This document shows positions 17,466 to 26,611 of a stretch of DNA of 64,000 nucleotides, in pieces. Under the pieces are notes generated by a model that worked only from the letters and a program-made list of their open reading frames with translations, made no database searches and was not told the origin of the DNA. Both the position numbers and the translations under genes were made by a program. The stretch is from an uncultured Alistipes sp. (GTDB lineage: Bacteria > Bacteroidota > Bacteroidia > Bacteroidales > Rikenellaceae). Each line of letters starts with the position of its first letter. Position 1 is the first letter of the stretch. The stretch is taken from assembly GCA_944321945.1 (NCBI GenBank), contig CALUNE010000001.1, forward strand, positions 124,001 through 188,000. The letters are read 5' to 3'.

Positions 17466-19436
17466 CTATTTGATCGTCATTTCGCGGATGAGGTAGTCGG
17501 CCTTGCCGATGCGGTCGATGACGAACAACACGTAACGGATGTCGACGGCGATATTTCGGCAGATCGAGGGGTCGAAGGCGATGTCGCTCATCGTCGAACG
17601 CCACGTGCGGTCGAAGTTGATGCCGATCAGTTCGCCCCGGGCATTCAGCACGGGCGATCCGGAGTTTCCGCCCGTGGTGTGGTTCGAGGCCAGGAAGCAG
17701 ACCGGAACCGTCCGTCGTCCGTCGATCTTCACACCCCAGCGGCCGTAGTCCTTCGAGGCCCAGAGGTCGCGCAGCGCCTGCGGGATGTCGTAGTCGTAGA
17801 TCGCGGGGTTGTCCTTGGCGATGATGCCGTCGAGGGTGGTCTGCGGCTTGTGGTACTCGCCGTCGGCATATTCGTAGCCGGCGATCGAGCCGTAGGCCAC
17901 GCGCAGCGTCAGGTTGGCATCGGGATAGAAGGGCTGGTCGGGCCACGTGCGGCGCAGTTCGTGGACGTAGTCGCGGTAGAGTGCATTGAGCCGGTTGCTC
18001 GTGAGGTTGCGCAGGCGGTTGGTGCCCAGCAGCCACGTGATGTGGCCGATCATGCGCCGGGTGCCGCTGCGCAGCGAATCGGCCAGCGGCGTATTGCCTC
18101 CGTTCCAGACCTCGTCGAAGACCCGTCCGGCAAAGGCCTCGGGCGATCCGCTCTCGGCCACGCCGTCGAGGAACGCCGGTACCTGATATTGCACCGGACA
18201 GCGGCGGGCATACTCGCCGAAGAGCCATCCGAACAGTGCGCGTTCGGTCTCGCGACGGGACTGAAAGACCGCCTCGGCCCGCTCCTCGTCCGTATATTTG
18301 ACGGGCAGGGCCAGCAGGGTCTCGGCCGTGATCTCGCGGGCGAAATAGGGGGTTATGATACGTTGGTATTCGGCCTTCATCTGCTGCAGCAGCTCCTTGC
18401 CGCGGGGATTCTCCCGGCAGAACTGCTCCTCCTGCTTCCGTTTCGTGTCGGCCGTTTTCATGCGTGTGAGCCCCAGCACCTCGCCCTGCCACTTCTTCCA
18501 GGCATTGGCGATCGAGGCGTGTTTGGCGGCATAGTGGATGCGCAGCGCCGGATCGCTCTCCTGGGCGCGGGAGATGATCTCGAGGCGTCCGTCGCGGATG
18601 GCGATCTTGGCCGGATCGGAGCGCGAGGCGATGTAGTCGACGGCATCCGAGAGGATATACTCCTGCGTATTGCCCGGGAAGCCGTAGATCATCGTGAAGT
18701 CCCCCTCGCGGAATCCGCGGGTCGAGATGGTGAAGTGTTTCCGGGGGCGGTAGGGGACGTTGTCGGGCGAATAGGCGGCCGGCTTGTTCTCCTTCGAGGC
18801 GTAGATGCGGAAGATGGAGAAGTCGCCCGTATGACGGGGCCAGATCCAGTTGTCGGTGTCGCCGCCGAACTTGCCGATCGACGAGGGCGGTGCAGCCACC
18901 AGCCGCACGTCGTCGAACTGTTCGTAGAGGAAGAGGAACTGCTGGTCGCCGTAGTACATCTGCTCGACGGTGGCCTTGTATCCGGAGCCTTCGGCCTCGG
19001 CGCGGGCGATGATCTGTTCGGGGGTCTCACCGGCGGCAATGCGGTCGGTGACCTCCTCCATGCGCACCAGGAAGCGGACGTTGAGCCCCTTGTTCGGGAG
19101 CTCCTCGGCGCGCGAACGGGCCCAGAAGCCGTGGGTCAGGTAGTCGTGTTCGACGGTCGAATGGCGCTGGATGGCGTCGTAGCCGCAGTGGTGGTTCGTC
19201 AGCAGGAGCCCCTGGTCGGAGACCAGTTCGCCGGTGCATCCGCCGTCGAAGAGGACCACGGCATCCTTCATCGAGGCGCGGTTGATCGAGTAGATGTCTT
19301 CGGCCGTGAGGCGGAATCCCTTGGCGCGCATGTCGTCGATGCGCGAGGCGATGAGGCTCGGGAGCCACATGCCCTCGTCGGCCGCCGCGGGCAGCAGGCA
19401 GACCAGGGCCAGAAGCGTGAGTAGCGTGCGTTTCAT
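17466..19436 (-). CDS. S46 family dipeptidyl peptidase (DPP11-like)
   Basis: A 656-residue serine exopeptidase of the periplasm that removes dipeptides from oligopeptides. The start at 19436 gives a good signal peptide ('MKRTLLTLLALVCLLPAAA'); the frame is open further upstream but runs into maf. The catalytic histidine lies in 'TNHHCGYDAIQ' (H82/H83), an aspartate in 'GGDTDNWIWPRHTGDF' (190-205), and the serine is S592 in GNSGSP. R610, 18 residues after the serine ('FDRTW'), is the position that in Porphyromonas S46 enzymes is arginine in Asp/Glu-specific DPP11 and glycine in DPP7, so acidic P1 specificity is inferred. It is last in its operon, with an ATGA overlap to maf. Confidence 0.9.
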   Translation of the reverse strand: MKRTLLTLLALVCLLPAAADEGMWLPSLIASRIDDMRAKGFRLTAEDIYSINRASMKDAVVLFDGGCTGELVSDQGLLLTNHHCGYDAIQRHSTVEHDYLTHGFWARSRAEELPNKGLNVRFLVRMEEVTDRIAAGETPEQIIARAEAEGSGYKATVEQMYYGDQQFLFLYEQFDDVRLVAAPPSSIGKFGGDTDNWIWPRHTGDFSIFRIYASKENKPAAYSPDNVPYRPRKHFTISTRGFREGDFTMIYGFPGNTQEYILSDAVDYIASRSDPAKIAIRDGRLEIISRAQESDPALRIHYAAKHASIANAWKKWQGEVLGLTRMKTADTKRKQEEQFCRENPRGKELLQQMKAEYQRIITPYFAREITAETLLALPVKYTDEERAEAVFQSRRETERALFGWLFGEYARRCPVQYQVPAFLDGVAESGSPEAFAGRVFDEVWNGGNTPLADSLRSGTRRMIGHITWLLGTNRLRNLTSNRLNALYRDYVHELRRTWPDQPFYPDANLTLRVAYGSIAGYEYADGEYHKPQTTLDGIIAKDNPAIYDYDIPQALRDLWASKDYGRWGVKIDGRRTVPVCFLASNHTTGGNSGSPVLNARGELIGINFDRTWRSTMSDIAFDPSICRNIAVDIRYVLFVIDRIGKADYLIREMTIK

Positions 19437-20029
19437 TGATCGAGGAATTTGTTCAGTTCGGTGTATACTTTCTGGATGGGCAGTCCCATGACGTTGTAGA
19501 ACGACCCTTCGATGCGTTCGATGGCGGCGTAGCCGATCCACTCCTGGATGCCGTACGAGCCGGCCTTGTCGAACGGGTGGAACGTGTCGACGTAGTAGGC
19601 GATCTCCTCCTCCTCGAGTTGGCGCAGCCAGACGCTCGTGCGGGCATCGAACGTGCGCATGCGGTGCGGCGAGCGGAGCGTGACGCCCGAAACGACCGTA
19701 TGGCGGCGTCCGCCCAGACGGCGCAGCATGCACAGCGCATCCTCCCGGTTGCGGGGTTTGCCGAGGACCTCGCCGTCGAGGATCACCACGGTGTCGGCCG
19801 TCAGCAGAATCTCCTTTTCGCCGAGTGGCGCGGGATAGGCGCGGCTCTTGAGTTGCGAGAGGTAGAGCGGAACCTCTTCGGCGGCCAGATCGGCCGGATA
19901 GATCTCTTCGCAGTCGTATCTCGGGGCCACCTCGAAAGGGAGTCCGCACCCGGAGATCAGCTCCCGGCGGCGGGGCGACTGCGAGGCCAGCAGCAGTCGG
20001 TAGGGGCGTAGTTTTTCGTGCAGCAGCAT
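19433..20029 (-). CDS. maf: Maf-family nucleotide pyrophosphatase
   Basis: A 198-residue Maf/YhdE-type protein that hydrolyses non-canonical or dTTP/UTP-type nucleotides and is linked to septum control. The signature 'LASQSPRRREL' is at 15-24, with 'LTADTVVILDGEVLGKP' and 'GSYGIQEW' further on, all conserved in the family. Full length. Its stop overlaps the S46 start (ATGA), and it begins 13 bases after the FAH-family gene. Confidence 0.92.
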   Translation of the reverse strand: MLLHEKLRPYRLLLASQSPRRRELISGCGLPFEVAPRYDCEEIYPADLAAEEVPLYLSQLKSRAYPAPLGEKEILLTADTVVILDGEVLGKPRNREDALCMLRRLGGRRHTVVSGVTLRSPHRMRTFDARTSVWLRQLEEEEIAYYVDTFHPFDKAGSYGIQEWIGYAAIERIEGSFYNVMGLPIQKVYTELNKFLDQ

Positions 20030-20042
20030 GTATGTCGGTGTT

Positions 20043-20675
20043 TTATCGGATATCGAAATCGAGCAGACAGCGCCCCTCGAGCGAGGCGCGGAGGTTTTCG
20101 CCGGGTTTTACGGCGCCGACCCCGGCCGGGGTCCCGGTGAAGAGCAGGTCGCCCATGCGCAGCGTGACGTACTGCGAGACGGCGGCGATCAGGCGGTCGA
20201 CCGTGAAGATCATCTCGGCGGTCGAGCCTGTCTGGCGGCGCTGTCCGTCGATGTCGAGCGAGAAGTGCAGCTGCTGGACGTCGCCGCCCAGCTCGGCCAG
20301 CGGAATGAACTGCGGCGAGAGGGCCGCCGAGTGGTCGAAGGCCTTTGCGCGCTCCCAGGGCAGCCCCTGGGCGATGGCTTCGCGCTGCAGGTCGCGGGCC
20401 GTGAAGTCGATGCCGAGCCCCACCTCGTCGTAATAGCGGTGGGCGAAGCGCTCGGAGATGGCCCGTCCGACGCGGTTGATGCGCACGACCAGTTCGCATT
20501 CGTAGTGGATCTCCTGCGAAAAGGCCGGGATATAGAACGGGTCGTTGTTGCGCAGCAGCGCCGTGTCGGGTTTCATGAACCAGAGGGGTTCGGTGCCGTT
20601 TTCGGCCAGGCCGGTCGTGTGGTGGAGTTCGGCGGCGTGGTCGCGGTAGTTGCGGCCGATGCAGATGATCTTCAT
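20043..20675 (-). CDS. fumarylacetoacetate hydrolase (FAH/YcgM) family protein
   Basis: A 210-residue FAH-fold enzyme of the FAHD1/YcgM size class (acylpyruvase or oxaloacetate decarboxylase type). The start at 20675 ('MKIICIGRNYRDHAAEL') gives the canonical N-terminus and an ATGA overlap with lpxB. Metal-binding landmarks are 'IHYECELVVRI', 'GIDFTARDLQ' and 'GTPAGVG'. The substrate cannot be decided. Its place between lpxB and maf looks like operon filling rather than a shared pathway. Confidence 0.85.
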   Translation of the reverse strand: MKIICIGRNYRDHAAELHHTTGLAENGTEPLWFMKPDTALLRNNDPFYIPAFSQEIHYECELVVRINRVGRAISERFAHRYYDEVGLGIDFTARDLQREAIAQGLPWERAKAFDHSAALSPQFIPLAELGGDVQQLHFSLDIDGQRRQTGSTAEMIFTVDRLIAAVSQYVTLRMGDLLFTGTPAGVGAVKPGENLRASLEGRCLLDFDIR

Positions 20676-21808
20676 GAGGTGTGGTTTTTGAGCAGTTCGA
20701 CCATGCGGCGCGCGAACCGGTCGCTGGCGCCCGGGCCTCCGATGATGCGGCGCAGTTCGTCGAAGTCGGCCGTCATGCGTTGGCGCTTTTCGCCGCCGGG
20801 GAGGATGGCGCGCAGTTCGCGTTCGGCGCGCGAGATGTCGAGGTTCGACTGGAGCACCTCGGCGACCGATTCGCGTCCGAGGTTGAGGTTGACCAGCGAG
20901 ACCCACGGACAGCGCACGACCAGCGGCATGCCGTGGTATTCGAACCACGAGAGGCGGTAGACGACCACCTCGGGAATCCCCAGCAGGGCGGTTTCGAGCG
21001 TGGCGGTGCCCGATGCGACGACGGCGGCCTCCGATGCCGCGAGGGTTTCGTAGGTCTGGTCGCGCACGCAGCGGATCGTACTGCCGGCCAGATACTCCTC
21101 GTAGAGCGACGGCTCGAGCCACGAGACGCCGGCCACGACGAACTGATGCTCCGGGAAACGCCGTGCGAGGTTGACCATCAGCGGGAGGTTGCGGCGGATC
21201 TCCGAGCGGCGGCTGCCGGCCAGCAGTGCGATGATCGGTCGTTGGTCGAGCCCGTTCCGGCGACGGAACTCCTCGGGCGGGGGCAGTTGGGGCACGCGCT
21301 CGGCCAGGGCGTCGACGAGCGGATTGCCCTCGAAGAGGGGCTGGATGCCGTGGCGCGGGAAGTAGTCGCACTCGAAGGGGAAGATGACGAACAGCCGGTC
21401 GACATAGCGGCGGATCTTGCGGATGCGCCCCTCGCGCGAGGCCCAGACCTTCGGGGCGATGTAGTAGAAGGTGCGCAGACCGTGCTGTTTGGCCCAGCGG
21501 GCCATTTTCATGTTGAAGCCCGGGTAGTCGATCAGGATCAGCACGTCGGGGGCGAAGTCGGCGACGTCGTGCTGGCACTCTTCCATCTGGCGGCGGATCG
21601 TCCTGAGGTTGCAGAGAACCTGCACCACGCCGAAGAACGACGTCTCGCGATAGTGTTTGCGCAGATTTCCGCGCCCGCCGGCTTCGGCCATGCGGTCGCC
21701 GCCCCAGAAGCGGAACTGTGCCTCGGGGTCGGCCTTCTTGAGGCCGTAGATGAGGTTTGCGCCGTGCAGGTCGCCCGAAGGCTCGCCGGCAATGAGGTAG
21801 TATTTCAT
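20672..21808 (-). CDS. lpxB: lipid-A-disaccharide synthase
   Basis: A 378-residue GT19 glycosyltransferase that joins UDP-diacylglucosamine and lipid X to form the lipid A disaccharide at the inner membrane, showing a Gram-negative envelope. Landmarks are 'AGEPSGDLHG' at 7-16, 'ILIDYPGFN', 'YYIAPKVWA' and 'ALLAGSRRSEI'. Full length. A 91-base gap separates it from trmD upstream, in which I see no clear signal, and the FAH gene overlaps its end. Confidence 0.95.
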   Translation of the reverse strand: MKYYLIAGEPSGDLHGANLIYGLKKADPEAQFRFWGGDRMAEAGGRGNLRKHYRETSFFGVVQVLCNLRTIRRQMEECQHDVADFAPDVLILIDYPGFNMKMARWAKQHGLRTFYYIAPKVWASREGRIRKIRRYVDRLFVIFPFECDYFPRHGIQPLFEGNPLVDALAERVPQLPPPEEFRRRNGLDQRPIIALLAGSRRSEIRRNLPLMVNLARRFPEHQFVVAGVSWLEPSLYEEYLAGSTIRCVRDQTYETLAASEAAVVASGTATLETALLGIPEVVVYRLSWFEYHGMPLVVRCPWVSLVNLNLGRESVAEVLQSNLDISRAERELRAILPGGEKRQRMTADFDELRRIIGGPGASDRFARRMVELLKNHTS

Positions 21809-21899
21809 GAGCAGATTGCTTGTTGTCGCTCCGATGCGGGGAGAGGCTCTCCTGCCGCGTGTCGCGAGGCGGGGCGGTTGCCTCCCGCATGTGGCGCCG

Positions 21900-22577
21900 T
21901 TATTTCTCCAGCAGGTCGGGGCGCAGCCGCCGCGTGCGTTCGTAGGCCTGTTCGTCCTGCCACTTTTCGATCTCGGCGAAGTTGCCCGACAGCAGCACGT
22001 CCGGGACCCGCCATCCGCGGAATTCGGCCGGACGCGTGTAGATGGGCGGCGCCAGCAGGTTGTCCTGGAACGAATCGGTCAGGGCCGAGGCCTCGTCGCC
22101 GATCGCCCCCGGGATGAGCCGCACCACCGAATCGGCGATGATGCAGGCGGCCAGTTCGCCCCCCGTGAGGACGTAGTCGCCGATCGAGATCTCGCGCGTG
22201 ACGAGGTGCTCGCGGATGCGGTGGTCGATCCCCTTGTAGTGGCCGCAGAGGATGATGATGTTTTCGAGCATCGAGAGGCGGTTGGCCTCGTGCTGATCGT
22301 AGCGCACCCCGTCGGGCGAGGTGTAGATGATCTCGTCGTAGGGGCGTTCACTCTGGAGCTTTTCGACCAGTTCGAAGACCGGCTCGCACTTCATGACCAT
22401 GCCGGCTTCGCCGCCGAACGGATAGTCGTCGGTGGTCTTGCGGCGGTCGTGGGCATAGTCGTGGAGGTTGTGGACGACGATCTCGACGAGCCCCTTCTCC
22501 TGTGCGCGCCGCAGGATCGACTCGTTCAGGGGCGAGGTCATCAGGTCGGGAACCGAGGATATGATGTCAATGCGCAT
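21900..22577 (-). CDS. trmD: tRNA (guanine-N1)-methyltransferase
   Basis: A 225-residue SPOUT-class enzyme that methylates G37 next to the anticodon of tRNAs such as the tRNA-Leu(GAG) in this window, which has G37. Landmarks are '[11 protein letters not shown]', '[11 protein letters not shown]' and the knot sequence '[12 protein letters not shown]'. Full length. It is not in the common rpsP-rimM-trmD-rplS arrangement; it follows an FkbM methyltransferase, overlapping it by 11 bases. Confidence 0.95.
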   Translation of the reverse strand: MRIDIISSVPDLMTSPLNESILRRAQEKGLVEIVVHNLHDYAHDRRKTTDDYPFGGEAGMVMKCEPVFELVEKLQSERPYDEIIYTSPDGVRYDQHEANRLSMLENIIILCGHYKGIDHRIREHLVTREISIGDYVLTGGELAACIIADSVVRLIPGAIGDEASALTDSFQDNLLAPPIYTRPAEFRGWRVPDVLLSGNFAEIEKWQDEQAYERTRRLRPDLLEK

Positions 22578-23298
22578 GTCGGAAGATGATGTCTTTGGTG
22601 GATTGGGGCGTGAGCGGCACTTCGCGTCCGTGGTCGAGCGTGAAGCCCCGGTAGCCCAGGGAGGTGAAGAGGCCGATGATCCGGGGACGGTTCTCGCCGC
22701 CGGTCTCGATCAGCACCGTGGGGTGGAAGCGTTCGAGCAGCGGCCGCATCTCGTTCATGACCACCACTTCGTAGCCTTCGATGTCGCATTTGATGAAATC
22801 CAGCCGTTGCAGCTGTGCGAAGAGTTCGCTGCCGCGGCGCATCCGGGCGACGAACTCCACGTCGGTCTTGCGGCCCGATTCGTTGACGAAGTTCTGTCCC
22901 GTGCCGAAGTATCCGCTCTCGCGGGCCGAATCGTTTCCCATGACCACGTCGCGGTCCTCGGTGCCGAGGGCATAGGGGAGGATTTCGACGTTGGTGCAGC
23001 GGCGGAGATTGTGGCTCAGCACCTTGCGGATCGGCGCCACGGGCTCCACGGCCCAGACCCGTCCGGAGCTCCCGGCCAGGCGCGAGATCGTGCGGGCGTA
23101 GTAGCCGAGGTTGGCGCCGATGTCGATGCACGCATCGCCCGCCCGCACCAGCTGCGGAAGGTGGTAGACATACTCCGTGGCGGGGGCGCGGCGGCCGATA
23201 CCGAGCCGCTGCCAGAGGAAGAACAGCCGGCTCACCACGCGCAGATAGCCCTCGAGCGGGAGCATGCGGTAGAGCAGACGATGGATCAGCGCCTTCAT
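22567..23298 (-). CDS. FkbM family methyltransferase
   Basis: A 243-residue SAM-dependent O-methyltransferase. The glycine-rich SAM motif '[12 protein letters not shown]' is at 58-69, followed by 'VWAVEPVAP', '[11 protein letters not shown]' and '[10 protein letters not shown]', the FkbM layout. The start at 23298 gives an ATGA overlap with the upstream hydrolase gene; the frame is open beyond it but inside that gene. Such enzymes often modify sugars or lipids. The substrate is unknown. Confidence 0.85.
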   Translation of the reverse strand: MKALIHRLLYRMLPLEGYLRVVSRLFFLWQRLGIGRRAPATEYVYHLPQLVRAGDACIDIGANLGYYARTISRLAGSSGRVWAVEPVAPIRKVLSHNLRRCTNVEILPYALGTEDRDVVMGNDSARESGYFGTGQNFVNESGRKTDVEFVARMRRGSELFAQLQRLDFIKCDIEGYEVVVMNEMRPLLERFHPTVLIETGGENRPRIIGLFTSLGYRGFTLDHGREVPLTPQSTKDIIFRHAH

Positions 23299-23966
23299 CG
23301 GTTGCGGTAGTTGACCTCTTCGTTGAGGACCTCGACGAGGAAGGGGTTGTAGAGCAGTTCGTGGCCGATGGTCGTCTCGGGGCCGTGACCCGGGTAGACG
23401 TGAACCTCCTCGCCCAGCGGGACGATCACTTCGAGAATCGAGCGCATGATCCACGAATAGTCGCCGCCGGGCAGGTCCGTGCGGCCGATCGATTCGCGGA
23501 AGAGCGTGTCACCCGTGAAGAGCGATTTCGACTGGGGTTCGTAGAAGGCCACGTGGCCGGGCGTGTGGCCCGGAGTGCGGAGGATCTGCAGGCGGGTGTT
23601 GCCGAAGCGGATCTCGTCCTGCTGTTCGAGGTCGATGTCGGTCGTGGGCATGGGTCCGATCTTCACGCCGAAGACCGAACCGCTCGTGGCGGCGTTGTCG
23701 ACCAGGAAGCGGTCCTTCGACGAGAGGGCAAAGGGGATTCCGTAGCGTTGTTTGAGGTGTTCGACGCCGAGCGTATGGTCGAAATGCCCGTGGGTGTTGG
23801 CGGCCAGGACGGGTTTGAGTCCGTGGCGGGCGATGAAGTCGTCCAGGGCGGCATCCTCGCGGGGCGAGCTGTTTCCGGCGTCGATGACGATGCATTCCGA
23901 GGTCTCGTCCCAGAGAACGTAGGTGTTCTCCTGGATCGGATTGAAGGGCAGGCAGGCAATTTTCAT
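23295..23966 (-). CDS. metallo-beta-lactamase fold hydrolase (glyoxalase II-like)
   Basis: A 223-residue cytoplasmic MBL-fold hydrolase. The zinc-binding motif THGHFDH is at 58-64; 'TPGHTPGHV', 'FTGDTLF' and 'VYPGHGPETT' supply the remaining ligands, as in glyoxalase II and related thioester hydrolases. The start at 23966 was chosen because the canonical beta-strand opening 'MKIACLPFNPIQENTYVL' begins there and two promoter boxes lie just upstream. It is the first gene of a seven-gene minus-strand operon. Confidence 0.9.
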   Translation of the reverse strand: MKIACLPFNPIQENTYVLWDETSECIVIDAGNSSPREDAALDDFIARHGLKPVLAANTHGHFDHTLGVEHLKQRYGIPFALSSKDRFLVDNAATSGSVFGVKIGPMPTTDIDLEQQDEIRFGNTRLQILRTPGHTPGHVAFYEPQSKSLFTGDTLFRESIGRTDLPGGDYSWIMRSILEVIVPLGEEVHVYPGHGPETTIGHELLYNPFLVEVLNEEVNYRNR

Positions 23967-24076
23967 AATTTCGGTAAATGACGTTTTGCGGTCGCAGTCC
24001 GGACAAAGATACGAAAAAAGAGCGTTGCAAGACCGACCTCTTTGCGGGATTTTTGCCGGACGGCGCGTATCACCGG

Positions 24077-24108
24077 CAAAGATAGCGAAAGTCGGGGGCT
24101 GTGCCAAA
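24077..24108 (-). promoter_or_regulatory. promoter of the MBL-fkbM-trmD-lpxB operon
   Basis: On the minus strand, TTTG (24105-24108), a 20-base spacer and TATCTTTG (24077-24084) match the Bacteroidetes consensus. A second TATCTTTG lies nearer the gene at 24004-24011, with only a poorly spaced TTG, and may be a secondary start. Confidence 0.75.
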
Positions 24109-24229
24109 TGCCGCCGGGGTTTTCCGTCCGGAGAGGGGCGGACGGGGCGCTGTTTTCGGCGAAACGCGTGCTTTTTTGCGGGATTTTGCCTACCTTTAGG
24201 GCTCGAACGAACGAATAACAAACGGATTC

Positions 24230-25054
24230 ATGAAACGATTTCTGCTCTTCTTTGCCGTGCTGCTGCTCTGCGGCACGGACCTTTGGGCGCAGCCGGCTGC
24301 CGTGCGCACGGTGCGCGACATCGCCTACCGCAAGGCCGGAGATCCGGCGGCCGACGACCCGCTCTGCCGGCTCGACCTGAGCCTGCCGACCGACCGCAAG
24401 GGCTTTGCCACGGTGATCTGGTTCCACGGCGGCGGGCTGACCGGCGGCCGCCGCGAACTCCCCGCAGCACTGTGCGGAGAGGGATTCGCCGTCGTCGGGG
24501 TCGATTACCGGCTGGTTCCGCAGGTGACCGTCGCACAGTGCGTCGAGGATGCCGCGGCGGCCGCCGCATGGGTCGTCGAACACATTGCCGAATACGGCGG
24601 CGATCCGCGTCTGATCTTCGTGGCGGGCCACTCCGCCGGCGGATACCTGACCTCGATGATCGGTCTGGACAAGCGCTGGCTGGCCCCCTACGGCATCGAT
24701 CCCGACCGGGCCTTTGCGGCGCTGATCCCCTACAGCGGCCAGGTGGTGACGCACTTCTCGCGCCGCGCCGAACTGGGACTGCCCGACACGCAGCCGCTGG
24801 TCGACGACATGGCTCCGCTGAACCACGTGCGCGCGGACTGCCCGCCGATTCTGATCCTCTCGGGCGACCGCGAGCTGGAGATGCTCGGCCGCTACGAGGA
24901 GAACGCCTACTTCTGGCGGATGATGCGGGTGGTCGGCCATCCCGATGTCCAGATCCGCGAATTCGACGGCTTCGACCACGGAAACATGCCCCAGGCGGGC
25001 CATTTCGTGGCGATCCGCTACATCCGCGACCGGGTGGCGCGGCTGACCCGTTGA
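24230..25054 (+). CDS. exported alpha/beta hydrolase (esterase/lipase-like)
   Basis: A 274-residue hydrolase with a signal peptide (1-20, 'FAVLLLCGTDLWAQ'). It has the oxyanion-hole motif HGGG at 66-69, nucleophile elbow 'GHSAGG' with S135, and a likely histidine in 'GFDHGNM'. This is the hormone-sensitive-lipase/carboxylesterase layout, so it probably cleaves small esters, perhaps acetyl groups from glycans; the substrate is not shown. It is transcribed divergently from the MBL operon across a 263-base region. A TACCTTTA at 24191 is a weak -7 candidate. Confidence 0.8.
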   Translation: MKRFLLFFAVLLLCGTDLWAQPAAVRTVRDIAYRKAGDPAADDPLCRLDLSLPTDRKGFATVIWFHGGGLTGGRRELPAALCGEGFAVVGVDYRLVPQVTVAQCVEDAAAAAAWVVEHIAEYGGDPRLIFVAGHSAGGYLTSMIGLDKRWLAPYGIDPDRAFAALIPYSGQVVTHFSRRAELGLPDTQPLVDDMAPLNHVRADCPPILILSGDRELEMLGRYEENAYFWRMMRVVGHPDVQIREFDGFDHGNMPQAGHFVAIRYIRDRVARLTR

Positions 25055-25071
25055 GCCGTTGCCGGAGCAGC

Positions 25072-25103
25072 CGGAAGGACGGCTTCCGAAGCGCGATTTT
25101 TTT
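25072..25103 (+). terminator. weak terminator candidate after hydrolase gene
   Basis: Six-base arms CGGAAG (25072-25077) and CTTCCG (25083-25088) form a small hairpin, and a seven-T run follows after nine bases. The gap before the T run is longer than ideal. Confidence 0.3.
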
Positions 25104-25105
25104 CG

Positions 25106-25113
25106 TATCTTTG
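25106..25113 (+). promoter_or_regulatory. -7 box before rlmD
   Basis: TATCTTTG matches TAnnTTTG and lies 20 bases before the ATG at 25134. No clear -33 TTTG at the expected spacing. Confidence 0.5.
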
Positions 25114-25133
25114 CAACCCGAATTCTGAAATCG

Positions 25134-26543
25134 ATGGCAAGAAAGAAAGCGAACTACCCCCTGATCGAGGGGCTTGAGATTACGACCCTGGCGGCCGAGG
25201 GCAAGGCCATGGGGCGCTGGAACGATGTGGTGGTCTTCGTGCCGATGACCGTGCCGGGCGACGTGGTGGACGTGCAGATCCGCGTCAAGCGCCGCCGCTT
25301 CATGGAGGGATACGTCGTCCACTACGTCAAACGCTCGCCGCTGCGCGAGGAGCCCTTCTGCGAACACTTCGGCGTGTGCGGAGGCTGCAAGTGGCAGAAC
25401 CTTCCCTACGAGGAGCAGCTGCGCTTCAAGACCTCGCAGGTCCGCGACCAGCTGACCCGCATCGGCAAGCTCGAATTGCCGGAGATTGCCCCCTGTCTGG
25501 GTTCGGCCGCCACGCGCTTCTACCGCAACAAACTCGAATTCACCTTCGCCGACCGCCGCTGGCTGACGCGCGAGGAGGTCGAGAGCGGAGCCGATCTCGA
25601 GGCTTCGCCGGCCGTGGGGTTCCACATCCCCGGGATGTTCGACAAGGTGCTCGACATCCGCAAGTGCTGGCTGCAGCCCGAGCCGTCGAACGAGATCCGC
25701 CTCGAGACCAAGCGCTTCTGTCTCGAACACGGATATACGTTCCACAACGCCCGCGAACACACGGGTCTGATGCGCAACATGATCATCCGCACGGCCTCGA
25801 CCGGCGAGGTGATGGTGATCGTGGTTTTCGGCGAGGAGGACCGTCCGCGCCGTGAGGCGCTGCTCGACCACCTCGCCGGGCGTTTCCCGCAGATCACCTC
25901 GCTCTTCTACATCGTCAACACGAAGCTGAACGACTCGGTCGGCGATCTGGATCCGGTCTGCTACCGCGGCAAGGACCACATCATCGAACAGATGGAGGGG
26001 CTGCGCTTCAAGGTGGGTCCCAAATCCTTCTACCAGACCAATTCGGCCCAGGCCTACGAACTCTACAAGGTGGCGCGCACGTTTGCCGACCTGCATCCGG
26101 ACGAGGTGCTCTACGACCTCTACACCGGAACGGGGACGATCGCCAACTTCTGCGCCGCACGCTGTGCGCGGGTGGTGGGCATCGAGTACGTGCCGGAGGC
26201 GATTGCCGATGCGAAGATCAACTCCGAACTGAACGGTATCCGCAATACGGCGTTCTATGCCGGCGACATGAAGGCGGTGCTCGACGATGCGTTCGTCGAG
26301 GCGAACGGCCGTCCGGACGTCGTCATCCTCGATCCGCCGCGTGCCGGGGTCGACGAACCGGTGATCGACGTGATTCTGCGTGCCGCTCCCGGGCGGATCG
26401 TCTACGTGAGCTGCAACCCGGCGACCCAGGCCCGCGATCTGGCCCTGATGAACGGCGCCTACCGCGTCGAGGCGGTGCAGCCCGTCGACATGTTCCCCCA
26501 CACGCACCATGTGGAGAATGTCGTGAAACTCGTGCGCCGCTGA
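25134..26543 (+). CDS. rlmD: 23S rRNA (uracil-C5) methyltransferase, RumA family
   Basis: A 469-residue RNA m5U methyltransferase. A short TRAM-like beta domain precedes an iron-sulfur motif C76-x5-C82-x2-C85, then the SAM-binding core ('DLYTGTGTIANF'), 'VILDPPRAG' and the catalytic 'VSCNPATQARDL' cysteine loop. The ATG at 25134 was preferred to the open frame at 25059, because the upstream part overlaps the hairpin and -7 box. RlmD versus the closely related RlmCD specificity cannot be told from sequence alone. Confidence 0.88.
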   Translation: MARKKANYPLIEGLEITTLAAEGKAMGRWNDVVVFVPMTVPGDVVDVQIRVKRRRFMEGYVVHYVKRSPLREEPFCEHFGVCGGCKWQNLPYEEQLRFKTSQVRDQLTRIGKLELPEIAPCLGSAATRFYRNKLEFTFADRRWLTREEVESGADLEASPAVGFHIPGMFDKVLDIRKCWLQPEPSNEIRLETKRFCLEHGYTFHNAREHTGLMRNMIIRTASTGEVMVIVVFGEEDRPRREALLDHLAGRFPQITSLFYIVNTKLNDSVGDLDPVCYRGKDHIIEQMEGLRFKVGPKSFYQTNSAQAYELYKVARTFADLHPDEVLYDLYTGTGTIANFCAARCARVVGIEYVPEAIADAKINSELNGIRNTAFYAGDMKAVLDDAFVEANGRPDVVILDPPRAGVDEPVIDVILRAAPGRIVYVSCNPATQARDLALMNGAYRVEAVQPVDMFPHTHHVENVVKLVRR

Positions 26544-26611
26544 GCCTGCCGTTTCGCACCGCTTTTCTCCGGGGCACGACAGCCGGTTGAACAACCTGAA
26601 AAAAGATAGCC

